Assembly: GCA_963704035.1 (NCBI GenBank) | Contig: CAVPGR010000002.1 | Coordinates: forward strand, 620,001 to 684,000 | Direction of reading: 5' to 3' | DNA length: 64,000 nucleotides | Source of the DNA: JAOSJL01 sp963704035 | GTDB taxonomy: Bacteria > Actinomycetota > Acidimicrobiia > IMCC26256 > JAOSJL01 | Part shown: in pieces, positions 48,352-58,426 of the stretch | Position numbering within the stretch: the first letter of the stretch is position 1 | Layout: each line of letters opens with the position of its first letter | The notes under the pieces: model-generated | What the model was told of the DNA's origin: nothing | Database searches by the model: none | What the model saw: the letters and a program-made list of their open reading frames with translations, nothing else | Translations under genes and position numbers: made by a program

Positions 48352-49628
48352 GATGCCATAGCCTGGGCTTCCTGGAACACTCGGTGGAGTGTCTTTGCGT
48401 CTCGCTCCGCATTCGTTCGTGCAAGGGCTGCAGCGCGGGCGAACATCTCGTTGAGCTTGGGAAGACCCTGGATCATCGAGTCGACTGTGCGACAGAGTTC
48501 GTGTGGGTCCAACCTGTCGGCCTTTTGTACAAGGCCTGAGAAGCCGAGAGATGCAAAGACCTCATCGGTCTTGGGCTCATAGGCAATCGGGAGCACGGGT
48601 GTCCCCGCAGCGACGGCCAGAATCGCAGCGTGAAGCCGTGTCGCAATCACCAGGTCATGGTCCGCGTATCGATCACGAAGTGTCGCTGGTGGATGAAAAC
48701 CGCGATCCACGTGGACGTGATCTCGAATGTGCGCTGGTAGGAGGTTCGCCACCTCACGCGCAATCTGAGAATCATCGAAGGGGTACTCAGGGATTCCTTG
48801 GCACGTCGAGAGAAATGTGACGGATGCACCATGACGATCGACAAGGTGTTCACATACCGCAGCGACTGACCGAAGATATCGGCGCATTGCCAGCGATTCG
48901 GATTCATCGGATCCCGGGAGATCGCGTACCGAAATGGCTATCCGTAGCGGAGCGGTCGGGGTGTGCGATGCAACTCCAAGGAGGTCGGGGTCAGCGAGAG
49001 CGAACGCGGGATCAGCGCCAACAACGACGCTCGCGGGTTTGGCTCCCAAACTCAGGACTTCGTCGCGGGACCCATCGCCACGCACAAAAACCGCTAGCGC
49101 TCGACGCATCACGCGCCCCAGTCGAACCCTGTCGCTGCGACGAGATAGCCGCTCCAGCGAATGCGTGAAGAACACTAAGGGGCGCCCAAGTGACATCGCG
49201 ACTTGTGGTTCGAGGAGCGGTGCAGGCAGGTAGTAGTGATTGAGGAACATCGTGCCGCCCGTATTGACCACGAGATCTGAGCGTCGGATCTCGAAGAGGG
49301 CTTCCAGCTCGAGCCGGTTCAGGAAACAGGCTGCACAACGCCTTAGCCGATGCCGAAGCATCCAGGCGCCGATGCGAAATCGGTAGCTACGGATCACCGC
49401 CGTCACCTTCGTTGACAGTGAGCGACGTGAGCCTCGCGTCCCAAACCAGAACAAGGACTCGCGGAAGTTGATCTCCGGGTAGTAGGAAGTGGCCACCTTG
49501 GCGTCGCGGTCGAGGGCCACGATTCTGACGGCAGGTCCGAACACTGTTCGCAGCATCTCGACTTCCGCGACGAGAATGGCGGCATCGCCGCCATTGAGAA
49601 CAGAGGCATTGAGGATCAGAATTTGCAT
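48339..49628 (-). CDS. Polysaccharide pyruvyl transferase family protein
   Basis: Adds a pyruvate ketal to polymer sugars, or a related transfer (CsaB/WcaK family). 429 residues, intact. It starts MQILILNASVLNGGDAAILV. Family features are VVNTGGTMFLNHYYLPAPLL, RPLVFFTHSLERL, AVFVRGDGSRDEVLSLGA and the His of DLVIATRLHAAILAVAAGTP, then VLPIAYEPKTDEVFASLGF. It is the only leftward gene inside the polysaccharide locus and diverges from the flippase gene over a 53-base gap. Lower GC suggests acquisition. Confidence 0.85.
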   Translation of the reverse strand: MQILILNASVLNGGDAAILVAEVEMLRTVFGPAVRIVALDRDAKVATSYYPEINFRESLFWFGTRGSRRSLSTKVTAVIRSYRFRIGAWMLRHRLRRCAACFLNRLELEALFEIRRSDLVVNTGGTMFLNHYYLPAPLLEPQVAMSLGRPLVFFTHSLERLSRRSDRVRLGRVMRRALAVFVRGDGSRDEVLSLGAKPASVVVGADPAFALADPDLLGVASHTPTAPLRIAISVRDLPGSDESESLAMRRYLRSVAAVCEHLVDRHGASVTFLSTCQGIPEYPFDDSQIAREVANLLPAHIRDHVHVDRGFHPPATLRDRYADHDLVIATRLHAAILAVAAGTPVLPIAYEPKTDEVFASLGFSGLVQKADRLDPHELCRTVDSMIQGLPKLNEMFARAAALARTNAERDAKTLHRVFQEAQAMASQET

Positions 49629-49681
49629 GCCTGGCAGATCTCCTGGGCTAGACGCAACGGGGGCGCCGCGACCAATGCCGT

Positions 49682-50971
49682 GTGGAGGGACGATCCGACG
49701 TGAGCCTGAGTAGCGATGCGGGGGGTGGCGAAGGGCATCGGCCGCAGGTGATGCACAGGCTCCGCACCCAAGTCGCGGGTCTTGCCGGCGGACGGATCGC
49801 AGGAGCGGGGCTTTCGGCGGCGTGGTTCGTGGTCGCCGCTCGCGTGCTTGGGATCTCGGAGTTCGGCGATTTGTCGTTGCTGCTGGCGATCGGACTCATC
49901 TTCCAGTCCATGAGCGATCTGGGTTTTCCTTTTCTGCTCGCGCATACGGCGACGACGGAGCCCGGAAAAGCGAGGGCAGCCCTTCGGGCCGTGATCCCCC
50001 GACGAGTCGTAGTCGCGATCGTTGCGGCGCTTCTCACTGGGCTGTTCTACTTGCTCTCCGCGTCAGACGCATCCCTGGAGATCCCGCTCGTCTACGCGGT
50101 CTCGATCATTGCCACAGCCGTGTACTCCTCGTGGACCGCGGTACTCCGAGGTCTCGGAGATGTTCGGCCGGAGGCAGCGAACGAGGTCATTTCGCGACTC
50201 ATCTTGCTGGTCCTCGGTTCGGGCTGGCTACTGGCTGGTGGAGGCCTCCTTGCTGCGGTCGCTGTCTATTCGCTCGTCGACCTTGGGTCACTCATCGTCC
50301 TTTTCGGAGTCGCAGCCCGCGCGATTCCGCGGACTTCGACGTCGATCGACGCCTCTACATTTTCGCTCCGTCGAATGTTCCCGCTATCCACGGGGAGGGC
50401 CTTCAGCGCGTTCTACACGAGAATCGACCTATGGCTTCTTGCCGTAATGGTCGGAGGTCCGGCCGTCGGCCTCTACTCGGCGGCGTACCGACTACTGGAT
50501 GGCATCAGTTTGTTCCCTCGTGCCGTTGGGGCGATGGCCATCACACACACAGCGAAGCTCGAATCCCTCGAGCAACGGCGAATGGGCGGACGCCTGATAC
50601 GGCATGCACTGCTTGTCGTCGTGCCCGTTGCCATCGTCTTCATGGTTGGTGCCGGCCCCATTCTTGGTATCGCCTTCGGTGACGAGTACCGCCAGGCTGC
50701 GCCTGCACTCAAGATCCTTATGGCCTCCGCAGTCCCCGGTGCCATCGTGTTGGTGCTGACTCCGATTGTGGCGGTCGAACGGAGTCGCTTCTTCGCGAGT
50801 GCAGTAGTCGCCACGCTGCTCGTCAACGTTCTGCTCAACTTGTGGGCTATCCCCGCCTACGAGGACGTCGGAGCCGCCTGGACGACCTTGGTATCACAGG
50901 TCCTACTGGCAGGTGCACTGACCGGCCTCTTCTTTCGAACGACGAAGCGAGCACGTACCGCTCCAGATTGA
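49682..50971 (+). CDS. Wzx-type polysaccharide flippase (MATE-like)
   Basis: A polytopic lipid-linked oligosaccharide flippase with about twelve helices, up to 429 residues. It starts at GTG 49682, or GTG 49700 (VSLSSDAGGG). Typical segments are LRTQVAGLAGGRIAGAGLSA, AARVLGISEFGDLSLLLAIG, YTRIDLWLLAVMVGGPAVGL, YSAAYRLLDGISLFPRAVGA and FGDEYRQAAPALKILM. It would export repeat units made by the upstream enzymes. It is the last gene of the polysaccharide locus and converges on nadA. Confidence 0.87.
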   Translation: MEGRSDVSLSSDAGGGEGHRPQVMHRLRTQVAGLAGGRIAGAGLSAAWFVVAARVLGISEFGDLSLLLAIGLIFQSMSDLGFPFLLAHTATTEPGKARAALRAVIPRRVVVAIVAALLTGLFYLLSASDASLEIPLVYAVSIIATAVYSSWTAVLRGLGDVRPEAANEVISRLILLVLGSGWLLAGGGLLAAVAVYSLVDLGSLIVLFGVAARAIPRTSTSIDASTFSLRRMFPLSTGRAFSAFYTRIDLWLLAVMVGGPAVGLYSAAYRLLDGISLFPRAVGAMAITHTAKLESLEQRRMGGRLIRHALLVVVPVAIVFMVGAGPILGIAFGDEYRQAAPALKILMASAVPGAIVLVLTPIVAVERSRFFASAVVATLLVNVLLNLWAIPAYEDVGAAWTTLVSQVLLAGALTGLFFRTTKRARTAPD

Positions 50972-51012
50972 CCGGCACTCGCCAGGTCGCCACACGGCGG
51001 TCATCGCCGCTG

Positions 51013-52107
51013 TCAGGTGATCTCCAGCATCCTCTGAAGCGCCACGCGGGCCCATTCGGCGGTGTCGTCGTCGACGCTGACCGTGTTCACGGGGTTGCCG
51101 GCGACGATCTCGTCGAGGCACCAGGCGAGGTGCGGCGCGTCGATGCGGAACATCGTGGAGCACGGGCAGATCAGCGGGTCGAGTGACACGACCGTCTTGT
51201 CGGGGTTCTCCTCCGCCAGGCGCTGCACCATGTGGATCTCGGTCCCGACCGCCAGGGTCGACCCCGCCGGCGCCGCCTCGACGTGGGCCAGGATTCTCTC
51301 GGTCGAGCCCACGTGGTCGGCGAGCTCCACGACCTCATGCATGCACTCGGGGTGCACCACGACCTCGCCGTCGGGGTGCTCGTCGCGGAACGCGGCGACG
51401 TGTTCGGGAAGGAAACGCTGATGGACCGAGCAGTGCCCCTTCCAGAGAAGAAGCGTCGACTCCTTGGCGGCGCGCTCGTCGAGACCGCCGAGCTCGAGGC
51501 GCGGGTTCCACACGGCCATGTCGGCGTCGCCGTAGCCCATGTCGAACCCTGTGTTACGCCCGAGGTGCTGGTCGGGGAGGAAGATCACCTGCTCACCTCG
51601 TGCCAGCGCCCAGTCGAGCACCGCGCGGGCGTTCGACGACGTGCACACGGCTCCGCCGTGCTCGCCCACGAACGCCTTGATGGCCGCCGACGAGTTCATG
51701 TAGGTGATCGGGACGATGCCGGCGATGTCGGTGACGGCGCCCAGTGCCTCCCAGGCTTCCTCGACCTGGTCGAGGTCGGCCATGTCGGCCATCGAACACC
51801 CGGCGTTGAGGTCGGGGAGCACGACCCGCTGGTGGGACCCGGTGAGGACGTCGGCCGACTCGGCCATGAAGTGCACGCCGAGGAACACGATCTCGGTGGC
51901 CTGGGTGTTGTCGGCTGCGAAGCGGGCCAGTTTGAAGGAGTCGCCGCGGGCGTCGGCCCACTTGAAGACCTCGGGGCGCTGGTAGTGGTGGCCGAGGATC
52001 AGGAGCCGTTCCCCGAGCACATCACGTGCCGCGGCGATCCGCTCGTCGAGCTCGTCGGGCGACGCGAGGGTGTAGAGGTCCGGCAGAGGGGCCTGAAGTC
52101 GAAGCAT
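51013..52107 (-). CDS. nadA: Quinolinate synthase
   Basis: A [4Fe-4S] enzyme that condenses iminoaspartate with dihydroxyacetone phosphate to make quinolinate for NAD. 364 residues, intact. It starts MLRLQAPLPDLYTLASPDEL at ATG 52107 with GGAGG upstream. Features are LILGHHYQRPEVFKWADARG, LNAGCSMADMADLDQVEEAW, YMNSSAAIKAFVGEHGGAVC, FLPDQHLGRNTG, VVHPECMHEVVELADHVGST and PLICPCSTM, which include the cluster cysteines. nadB and nadC are not beside it. Confidence 0.93.
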   Translation of the reverse strand: MLRLQAPLPDLYTLASPDELDERIAAARDVLGERLLILGHHYQRPEVFKWADARGDSFKLARFAADNTQATEIVFLGVHFMAESADVLTGSHQRVVLPDLNAGCSMADMADLDQVEEAWEALGAVTDIAGIVPITYMNSSAAIKAFVGEHGGAVCTSSNARAVLDWALARGEQVIFLPDQHLGRNTGFDMGYGDADMAVWNPRLELGGLDERAAKESTLLLWKGHCSVHQRFLPEHVAAFRDEHPDGEVVVHPECMHEVVELADHVGSTERILAHVEAAPAGSTLAVGTEIHMVQRLAEENPDKTVVSLDPLICPCSTMFRIDAPHLAWCLDEIVAGNPVNTVSVDDDTAEWARVALQRMLEIT

Positions 52108-52248
52108 GGGTTGTGCCTCCCACGATGTGCGGCTCCGATGTGGCCGGCGGGGGCAGCCCGGTCGCCTCGCCGCGGGGTTGTCGGCCTCGGAGCCTGATAT
52201 GTGCCGGATGTCCGGGCCCGGCACCACCATGATACCCCGAACACCCGC

Positions 52249-52254
52249 CACAAT
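52249..52254 (+). promoter_or_regulatory. -10 element for leaderless uvrC
   Basis: CACAAT lies 6 bases before the GTG at 52261, without a ribosome site, as for uvrA. Confidence 0.45.
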
Positions 52255-52260
52255 GGGGGT

Positions 52261-54115
52261 GTGATCTCGCGTCCCCCGTCCGGCACGGTCCCCGACACCC
52301 CCGGCTCCTACCAGTTCAAGGACGCCCACGACCGGGTGATCTACGTCGGGAAGGCCAAGAGCCTGCGGTCGCGCCTGTCCAACTACTTCGGCCCGCCGGT
52401 CGGACTGCCGGAACGGACCCGTCAGATGGTCGAGGCGGCCGAGACCGTGGAGTGGATCGAGGTCCGCAACGAGGTCGAGGCTCTGTTCCTCGAGAACGAG
52501 CTCATCAAGCGGTTCCAGCCCCGCTTCAACATCCGCCTGAAGGACGACAAGTCGTACCCCTACCTCGCCGTCACGCTCGACGAGACCTGGCCGCGGGCGA
52601 TGGTTCTGCGGGGCTCGAAGCGCAAGGGAGTGCGCTACTACGGCCCGTTCGCCCACGCCTACGCCATTCGCGAGACGCTCGACCTGCTGTTGCGGACCTT
52701 CCCGATCCGCACGTGCACGAAGGCCAAGTTCGAGCGTCACGAGAAGCTCGGCCGCCCCTGCCTGTATGCCCACATCGAGAAGTGCGCGGCGCCGTGCGTC
52801 GGGAGTGTCGGCCGCGAGGAGTACGACGAGCTCGTGGCGGAGCTGTTGCGGTTCCTCGACGGCGACACCGACGCCATCCTCGATCGGCTCGACAAGCGGA
52901 TGCACGAGGCGGCCGCGGGGCTGGAGTTCGAGCTGGCGGCCCGCGTCCGTGACCAGCTCTTGTCGGTCCGCAAGGTGATCGAGCGCCAGCAGATGGTGGG
53001 GAGTCGCGAGGAGGACTTCGACGCCGATCGGCCTCGTGGAGGACGAGCTCGAGGCGAGCGTGCAGGTGTTCAAGGTTCGTCGGGGGCGCATGGTGGGTCG
53101 CAAGGGCATGACGGTCGACAAGGTGGAACACGTCACCACGTCCGCGCTCGTCGGACGCGTGATCGAGCAGTTGTACGGCGCCGGCGAAGAGGTTCCGAGG
53201 CAGCTGCTGGTACCGCAACTGCCCGACGACCCACCGCTGTACGAGCGCTTTCTCGCCGACGCTCGCGGCTCGAAGGTCGCCGTGCGTGTTCCACAACGCG
53301 GCGACAAGCGACTCTTCATGGAGACGGTGACACGCAACGCCCAGGAGGCGTTCAACCGCCACAAGCTCAAGCGCGCATCGGACCACAACGCACGAGCGCG
53401 AGCGCTCACCGCGCTCCAGGGAGAGCTGGATCTCCCGGAAGCTCCGCTGCGCATCGAGTGCTACGACATCTCCAATCTCCAGGGCACCGAGATCGTCGGA
53501 TCCATGGTCGTGATGGAGGACGGACTCGCCAAACGGTCCGACTACCGGCGCTTCAAGGTCCGCACCACCGACGGCCAGGACGACTTCGCTGCAATGGAGG
53601 AGGTACTCACGCGTCGGTTCCAGAACTACCTGCGCGAGCGCGACGAAGGCGCACGGCGGGGCAAGCGGTTCGCGTATCCGCCGAACCTCGTCGTGGTCGA
53701 CGGCGGCAAGGGTCAGCTCGGCGTGGCGGTGCGCGTGCTCGAGGATCTGGGCCTCGAGGATCTCGCTGTGGTGTCTCTGGCCAAACGTTTCGAAGAGGTG
53801 TACGTGCCCGGTCGTGGAGAACCGGTTCGCATCCCGCGGGACTCCGAGGCTCTCTACCTGCTCCAGGCCGTGCGTGACGAGGCGCACCGGTTCGCGATCG
53901 AGTACCACAGGAAGCTTCGCGGCAAGACGATGACGCGCTCGGTTCTCGACGAGGTGCCTGGCCTCGGCGAGAAGCGGCGCACGAGACTCCTGAAGGAGTT
54001 CGGGTCGGTGAAGCGTCTGCGCGAGGCTTCCGAAGAGGATTTCCTCGCCCTCGGCTGGCTGCCCGACTCGGTGGGTCGGGAGCTGTACGCCCATCTACAC
54101 GGCGGGATCTCATGA
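52261..54115 (+). CDS. uvrC: UvrC, excinuclease ABC subunit C, one frameshift
   Basis: Dual-incision nuclease of excision repair, about 617 residues. The GIY-YIG domain reads PGSYQFKDAHDRVIYVGKAK, then SLRSRLSNYF. Next come the Cys-rich TCTKAKFERHEKLGRPCLYA and CAAPCVGSV, a UVR motif (EFELAARVRDQLLSVRKVIE), and the RNase H-like nuclease (IECYDISNLQGTEIVGSMVV, NLVVVDGGKGQLGVA). C-terminal helix-hairpin-helix motifs end it (LDEVPGLGEKRRTRLLKEFG). One extra G near 53027 breaks the frame (FDAIGLVEDELEASV expected). It overlaps rapZ by 4 bases. Confidence 0.94.
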
Positions 54116-54978
54116 ACAAGCCACTCGACGTCACGATCATCACCGGCATGTCCGGTGCGGGCCGCTCCGAGGCGGCGAACGTGCTCGAGGACCTCGAGTT
54201 CTTCGTCATCGACAACCTCCCCCCGGCACTGATCGGCAAGGTGGCCGACCTCGCCCGCGGCAAGGACCGACCGGTGCGCTACGCCCTCGTCGTCGACGTG
54301 CGCTCGGGAGAGTTCATGGCCGAGCTGCTCGAGTCGCTCGAAGAGCTCCGCGCCAGCGGGGCGCGCACCACGATTCTCTTCCTCGACGCCCCCGACGACG
54401 TCCTCGTCCGCCGATTCGAGGCGACCCGGCGACCTCATCCGCTGGCGGCCACCGAGGGTGTCATCGAGGGGATCTCCCGTGAGCGCGAGCTCCTCGACGA
54501 ACTGAAGGAGCACGCCGACATCGTGGTCGACACGGGTGGGCTCAACGTCCACGAGCTGCGTGACCGCCTCCACGAGCTCTTCGCCGACCGCCTTCCCGAT
54601 GTGGCGCTACAGGTGAGCGTCGTCTCGTTCGGTTACAAGCACGGTCTTCCGCTCGACGCCGACCTCGTGTTCGACTGCCGATTTCTTCCGAATCCCCACT
54701 GGGTCCCGGACCTGCGCCCCCAGTCGGGTCTCGACGAGCCGGTTCGGCGCTACGTGCTCGACCAGCCCGAGACAGGCCAGTTCCTCGACGAGCTGCGACG
54801 CCTTCTCGTTCTGCTTCTGCCCGCCTTCATCCGGGAGGGCAAGGCCTACCTGTCGATCGCCGTGGGTTGCACCGGCGGTCGTCATCGCAGCGTCGCCATC
54901 GCCGAACAGCTCGGCGAGGCACTCCGGGCCGAGGGCTATGTGCCCCAGGTGCGCCACCGCGACGTCGACCGTGACTGA
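54112..54978 (+). CDS. rapZ: RapZ/YvcJ-type P-loop protein
   Basis: A nucleotide-binding protein, 288 residues, intact. In E. coli RapZ guides RNase E; in Bacillus YvcJ hydrolyses nucleotides. Walker A is ITGMSGAGRSEAANVLEDLE, followed by FFVIDNLPPALI. The C-terminal domain has VSVVSFGYKHGLPLDADLVF, DCRFLPNPHWVPDLR and YLSIAVGCTGGRHRSVAIAE. ATG overlaps the uvrC stop. Its stop lies inside a run of 13-base repeats leading to yvcK. Role in this organism unproven. Confidence 0.9.
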   Translation: MNKPLDVTIITGMSGAGRSEAANVLEDLEFFVIDNLPPALIGKVADLARGKDRPVRYALVVDVRSGEFMAELLESLEELRASGARTTILFLDAPDDVLVRRFEATRRPHPLAATEGVIEGISRERELLDELKEHADIVVDTGGLNVHELRDRLHELFADRLPDVALQVSVVSFGYKHGLPLDADLVFDCRFLPNPHWVPDLRPQSGLDEPVRRYVLDQPETGQFLDELRRLLVLLLPAFIREGKAYLSIAVGCTGGRHRSVAIAEQLGEALRAEGYVPQVRHRDVDRD

Positions 54979-55019
54979 GCACCGTGACCGAGATCCGTGA
55001 CAGAGATCCGTGACGAGAA
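54968..55019 (+). repeat. Four 13-bp repeats across the rapZ-yvcK junction
   Basis: ACCGTGACTGAGC, ACCGTGACCGAGA, TCCGTGACAGAGA and TCCGTGACGAGAA run without gaps. Every unit carries a GTG, so several potential start codons lie between the rapZ stop and the yvcK frame. Confidence 0.75.
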
Positions 55020-55936
55020 CAGTGGCTGAGAGCACAGGCCCGCGTGTTGCCGCGATCGGAGGAGGCCACGGCCTCGCCGTTGCTCTGCGCGCCATCCGGA
55101 TCTACGCAGGGTCGGTCACCGCCGTCGTCAACGTCGCCGACGACGGCGGTTCGTCGGGTCGGCTGAGACGGGAGTACCCGATACCGCCCCCCGGCGACCT
55201 GCGGCGCGCCCTCGGGGCGCTCGCCGACGACGACGCGGTCTGGACCGAGGCGTTCGAGCACCGCTTCACATCAGGGGAGTTGGCGGACCATGCGCTCGGC
55301 AACCTCGTGCTTCTGGGCCTCACCGAGGTGCTGGACGGTGACTTCACAGCGGCACTCGCCGAAGCAGGGCGACTGCTCGACGCCGTCGGAACCGTCGTAC
55401 CGGCCACCACCGACCCCGTCGAGCTACGCGCCGAGATCGACACAGGCCCGGTCGAGACGAACGGCGCGGTCGTGGAAGGCCAGGTCGCCGTCAGCACCGC
55501 TCCGGGACGGATTCGCTCGGTCGAACTGGTTCCGGCGAACCCCACCGCGTGCCCTGACGCCGTCTGTGCGCTCGACGAGGCCGATCAGATCGTTCTCGCA
55601 CCGGGATCGCTGTACACGAGCGTGCTGCCCGTGGTCGTGGTGCCTGGAATCGCCGACGCGGTGCGACAGGCCGATGGGATCGTCGTGCAGGTGGCGAACC
55701 TCTCGCCCCAGATCCCCGAGACGGAGGGTCTCGGGCTGGCGGACCACCTCCGAGCGGTTCTCGACCACGGTGGCCGCGTCGACCGCTTCCTCTACGACCC
55801 CGCCGGGACACTCGCGCCCGATGACGACGCCGTGCGCGCTCTGGGCGCCGATCCCGTCGCCGCTCCCGTCGCCCGCCCGCACGGCCTCGCCCACGACACC
55901 GAACGGTTGGCCGACGCCCTCCGGCACCTCTGCTGA
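55010..55936 (+). CDS. yvcK: YvcK/CofD-like gluconeogenesis-linked protein
   Basis: A UDP-sugar-binding CofD-like protein linked to carbon flow and cell-wall precursor synthesis. 308 residues from GTG 55010 (or GTG 55022). Features are AAIGGGHGLAVALRAIRIYA, VNVADDGGSSGRLRREYPIP, PPGDLRRALGALADDD, HALGNLVLLGLTEVLDGDF and VLAPGSLYTSVLPVVVVPGI. It is followed after 95 bases by gap, not by whiA as in most actinobacteria. Confidence 0.9.
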   Translation: MTRTVAESTGPRVAAIGGGHGLAVALRAIRIYAGSVTAVVNVADDGGSSGRLRREYPIPPPGDLRRALGALADDDAVWTEAFEHRFTSGELADHALGNLVLLGLTEVLDGDFTAALAEAGRLLDAVGTVVPATTDPVELRAEIDTGPVETNGAVVEGQVAVSTAPGRIRSVELVPANPTACPDAVCALDEADQIVLAPGSLYTSVLPVVVVPGIADAVRQADGIVVQVANLSPQIPETEGLGLADHLRAVLDHGGRVDRFLYDPAGTLAPDDDAVRALGADPVAAPVARPHGLAHDTERLADALRHLC

Positions 55937-56031
55937 CCACGGAGCGCTGACGGCAGCTCTGACCCGCTGCGCCGGTCCGAGAGGGCAGGCGGTAGGGTCG
56001 AAGAACGGCCGAAGAACGAAAGGAAACGGCG

Positions 56032-57105
<1,074 letters not shown>

Positions 57106-57121
57106 AGCGCTCGCCACGACC

Positions 57122-58426
57122 ATGGGCGAGCCGGTCGACATCTCCGCACTGCCGCGCCTCGAGAGCCTTCCCCTCGGAGCGGGCCATCCTGGCGACGAGG
57201 GCCATCCCGGCGACAACGCGGTGGAAGCCCGGGGGTCGGGGACCGTTCCCCGCGTTCTCGTGCGTGCGGATCTCAACGTCCCGCTCGACGACGGGCACAT
57301 CACCGACGACCTACGGATCAGCGCGGCACTCCCCACGATCAGATACCTGCGTGAGCGGGGCGCGGCGGTCGTGCTGTGCTCCCATCTGGGCCGGCCCGGC
57401 GGCAAACCGTCGGAAGAGTTCTCGCTGGCACCGGTCGCCGAACGCCTCGGGGAGTTGCTCGACTGCCCCGTGACCCTCGCGTCCGACGTCGCCGGCCCCG
57501 ATTCGATTCGCCGGGCCGAGAACATGGGTGCCGGTGACGTGCTTCTCATCGAGAATCTCCGTTTCGACCCCGGCGAAACTTCCAACGATCCGATGTTCGC
57601 CGACAAGCTCAGCGCACTCGGCCAGATGTACGTCGACGACGCCTTCGGCGCGGCGCACCGCTCCCACGCTTCGGTGGTGGGGCCGCCTCAGCGCCTCCCG
57701 TCGGCCGCCGGCCGGCTTCTGGAGCGCGAGGTCGACGTTCTCGGTGGTCTTCTGACTGATCCGTCCCGTCCCTTCGTGGCGATCCTCGGTGGTTCCAAGG
57801 TCAGCGACAAGCTCGGCGTCATCGACGCTCTCGTCTCCACGTGCGATTCGCTGCTCATCGGCGGCGCGATGGCCTTCACGTTCCTGGCGGCCCAGGGCTA
57901 CGACGTCGGTGCCTCCTTGCTCGAGACCGATCGTGTGGACCACTGTCGGGAGCTCCTCGCGACCGACAAGATCCGGGTTCCCACCGACGTCGTGGTGGCC
58001 GGGGAGATCGACGCGAGCGCCGAGACGCGCGTTGTTCCGGCGGGAGCGATCCCCGAGGGCTGGATGGGACTCGACATCGGGCCCGCCACCGCGATCGCCT
58101 ATGTCGACGCGGTCGCGGACGCGGGCGCGGTCCTGTGGAACGGCCCGATGGGAGTCTTCGAGGTCGAGCCGTTCGCAGCGGGAACACGCGCCGTCGCCGA
58201 GGCACTCGCCGAGGCGGACGGCTTCACGATCGTCGGTGGCGGCGACAGCGCGGCGGCCGTCCGCCAGTTCGAACTCGCCGACCGGATGGATCACGTCAGT
58301 ACCGGGGGCGGAGCTTCGCTCGAGCTCCTCGAGCACGGGGACCTGCCGGGTCTCCGTGCCCTGCGGGAGTCGGCGGGACGGAACGCACGCGGAGCCGACA
58401 CCAAGGGGAAGGGAAGCCATGGCTGA
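57122..58426 (+). CDS. pgk: Phosphoglycerate kinase
   Basis: Makes ATP from 1,3-bisphosphoglycerate. 434 residues, intact. Features are VLVRADLNVPLDDGHITDDL, VVLCSHLGRPGGK, LIENLRFDPGETSNDPMFAD, FVAILGGSKVSDKLGVIDAL, VLWNGPMGVFEVEPF and GGGDSAAAVRQFELADRM. The N-terminus holds an extra low-complexity piece, GHPGDEGHPGD, from two 18-base repeats (57182-57217), between a family-like start and the first strand. It overlaps tpiA by 8 bases. Confidence 0.95.
   Translation: MGEPVDISALPRLESLPLGAGHPGDEGHPGDNAVEARGSGTVPRVLVRADLNVPLDDGHITDDLRISAALPTIRYLRERGAAVVLCSHLGRPGGKPSEEFSLAPVAERLGELLDCPVTLASDVAGPDSIRRAENMGAGDVLLIENLRFDPGETSNDPMFADKLSALGQMYVDDAFGAAHRSHASVVGPPQRLPSAAGRLLEREVDVLGGLLTDPSRPFVAILGGSKVSDKLGVIDALVSTCDSLLIGGAMAFTFLAAQGYDVGASLLETDRVDHCRELLATDKIRVPTDVVVAGEIDASAETRVVPAGAIPEGWMGLDIGPATAIAYVDAVADAGAVLWNGPMGVFEVEPFAAGTRAVAEALAEADGFTIVGGGDSAAAVRQFELADRMDHVSTGGGASLELLEHGDLPGLRALRESAGRNARGADTKGKGSHG

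Noticed and set aside
52108..53454. N-terminal extension of nadA into the uvrC gene
   Set aside because: The extension is antisense to uvrC. ATG 52107 has a GGAGG site and begins a normal-length NadA.
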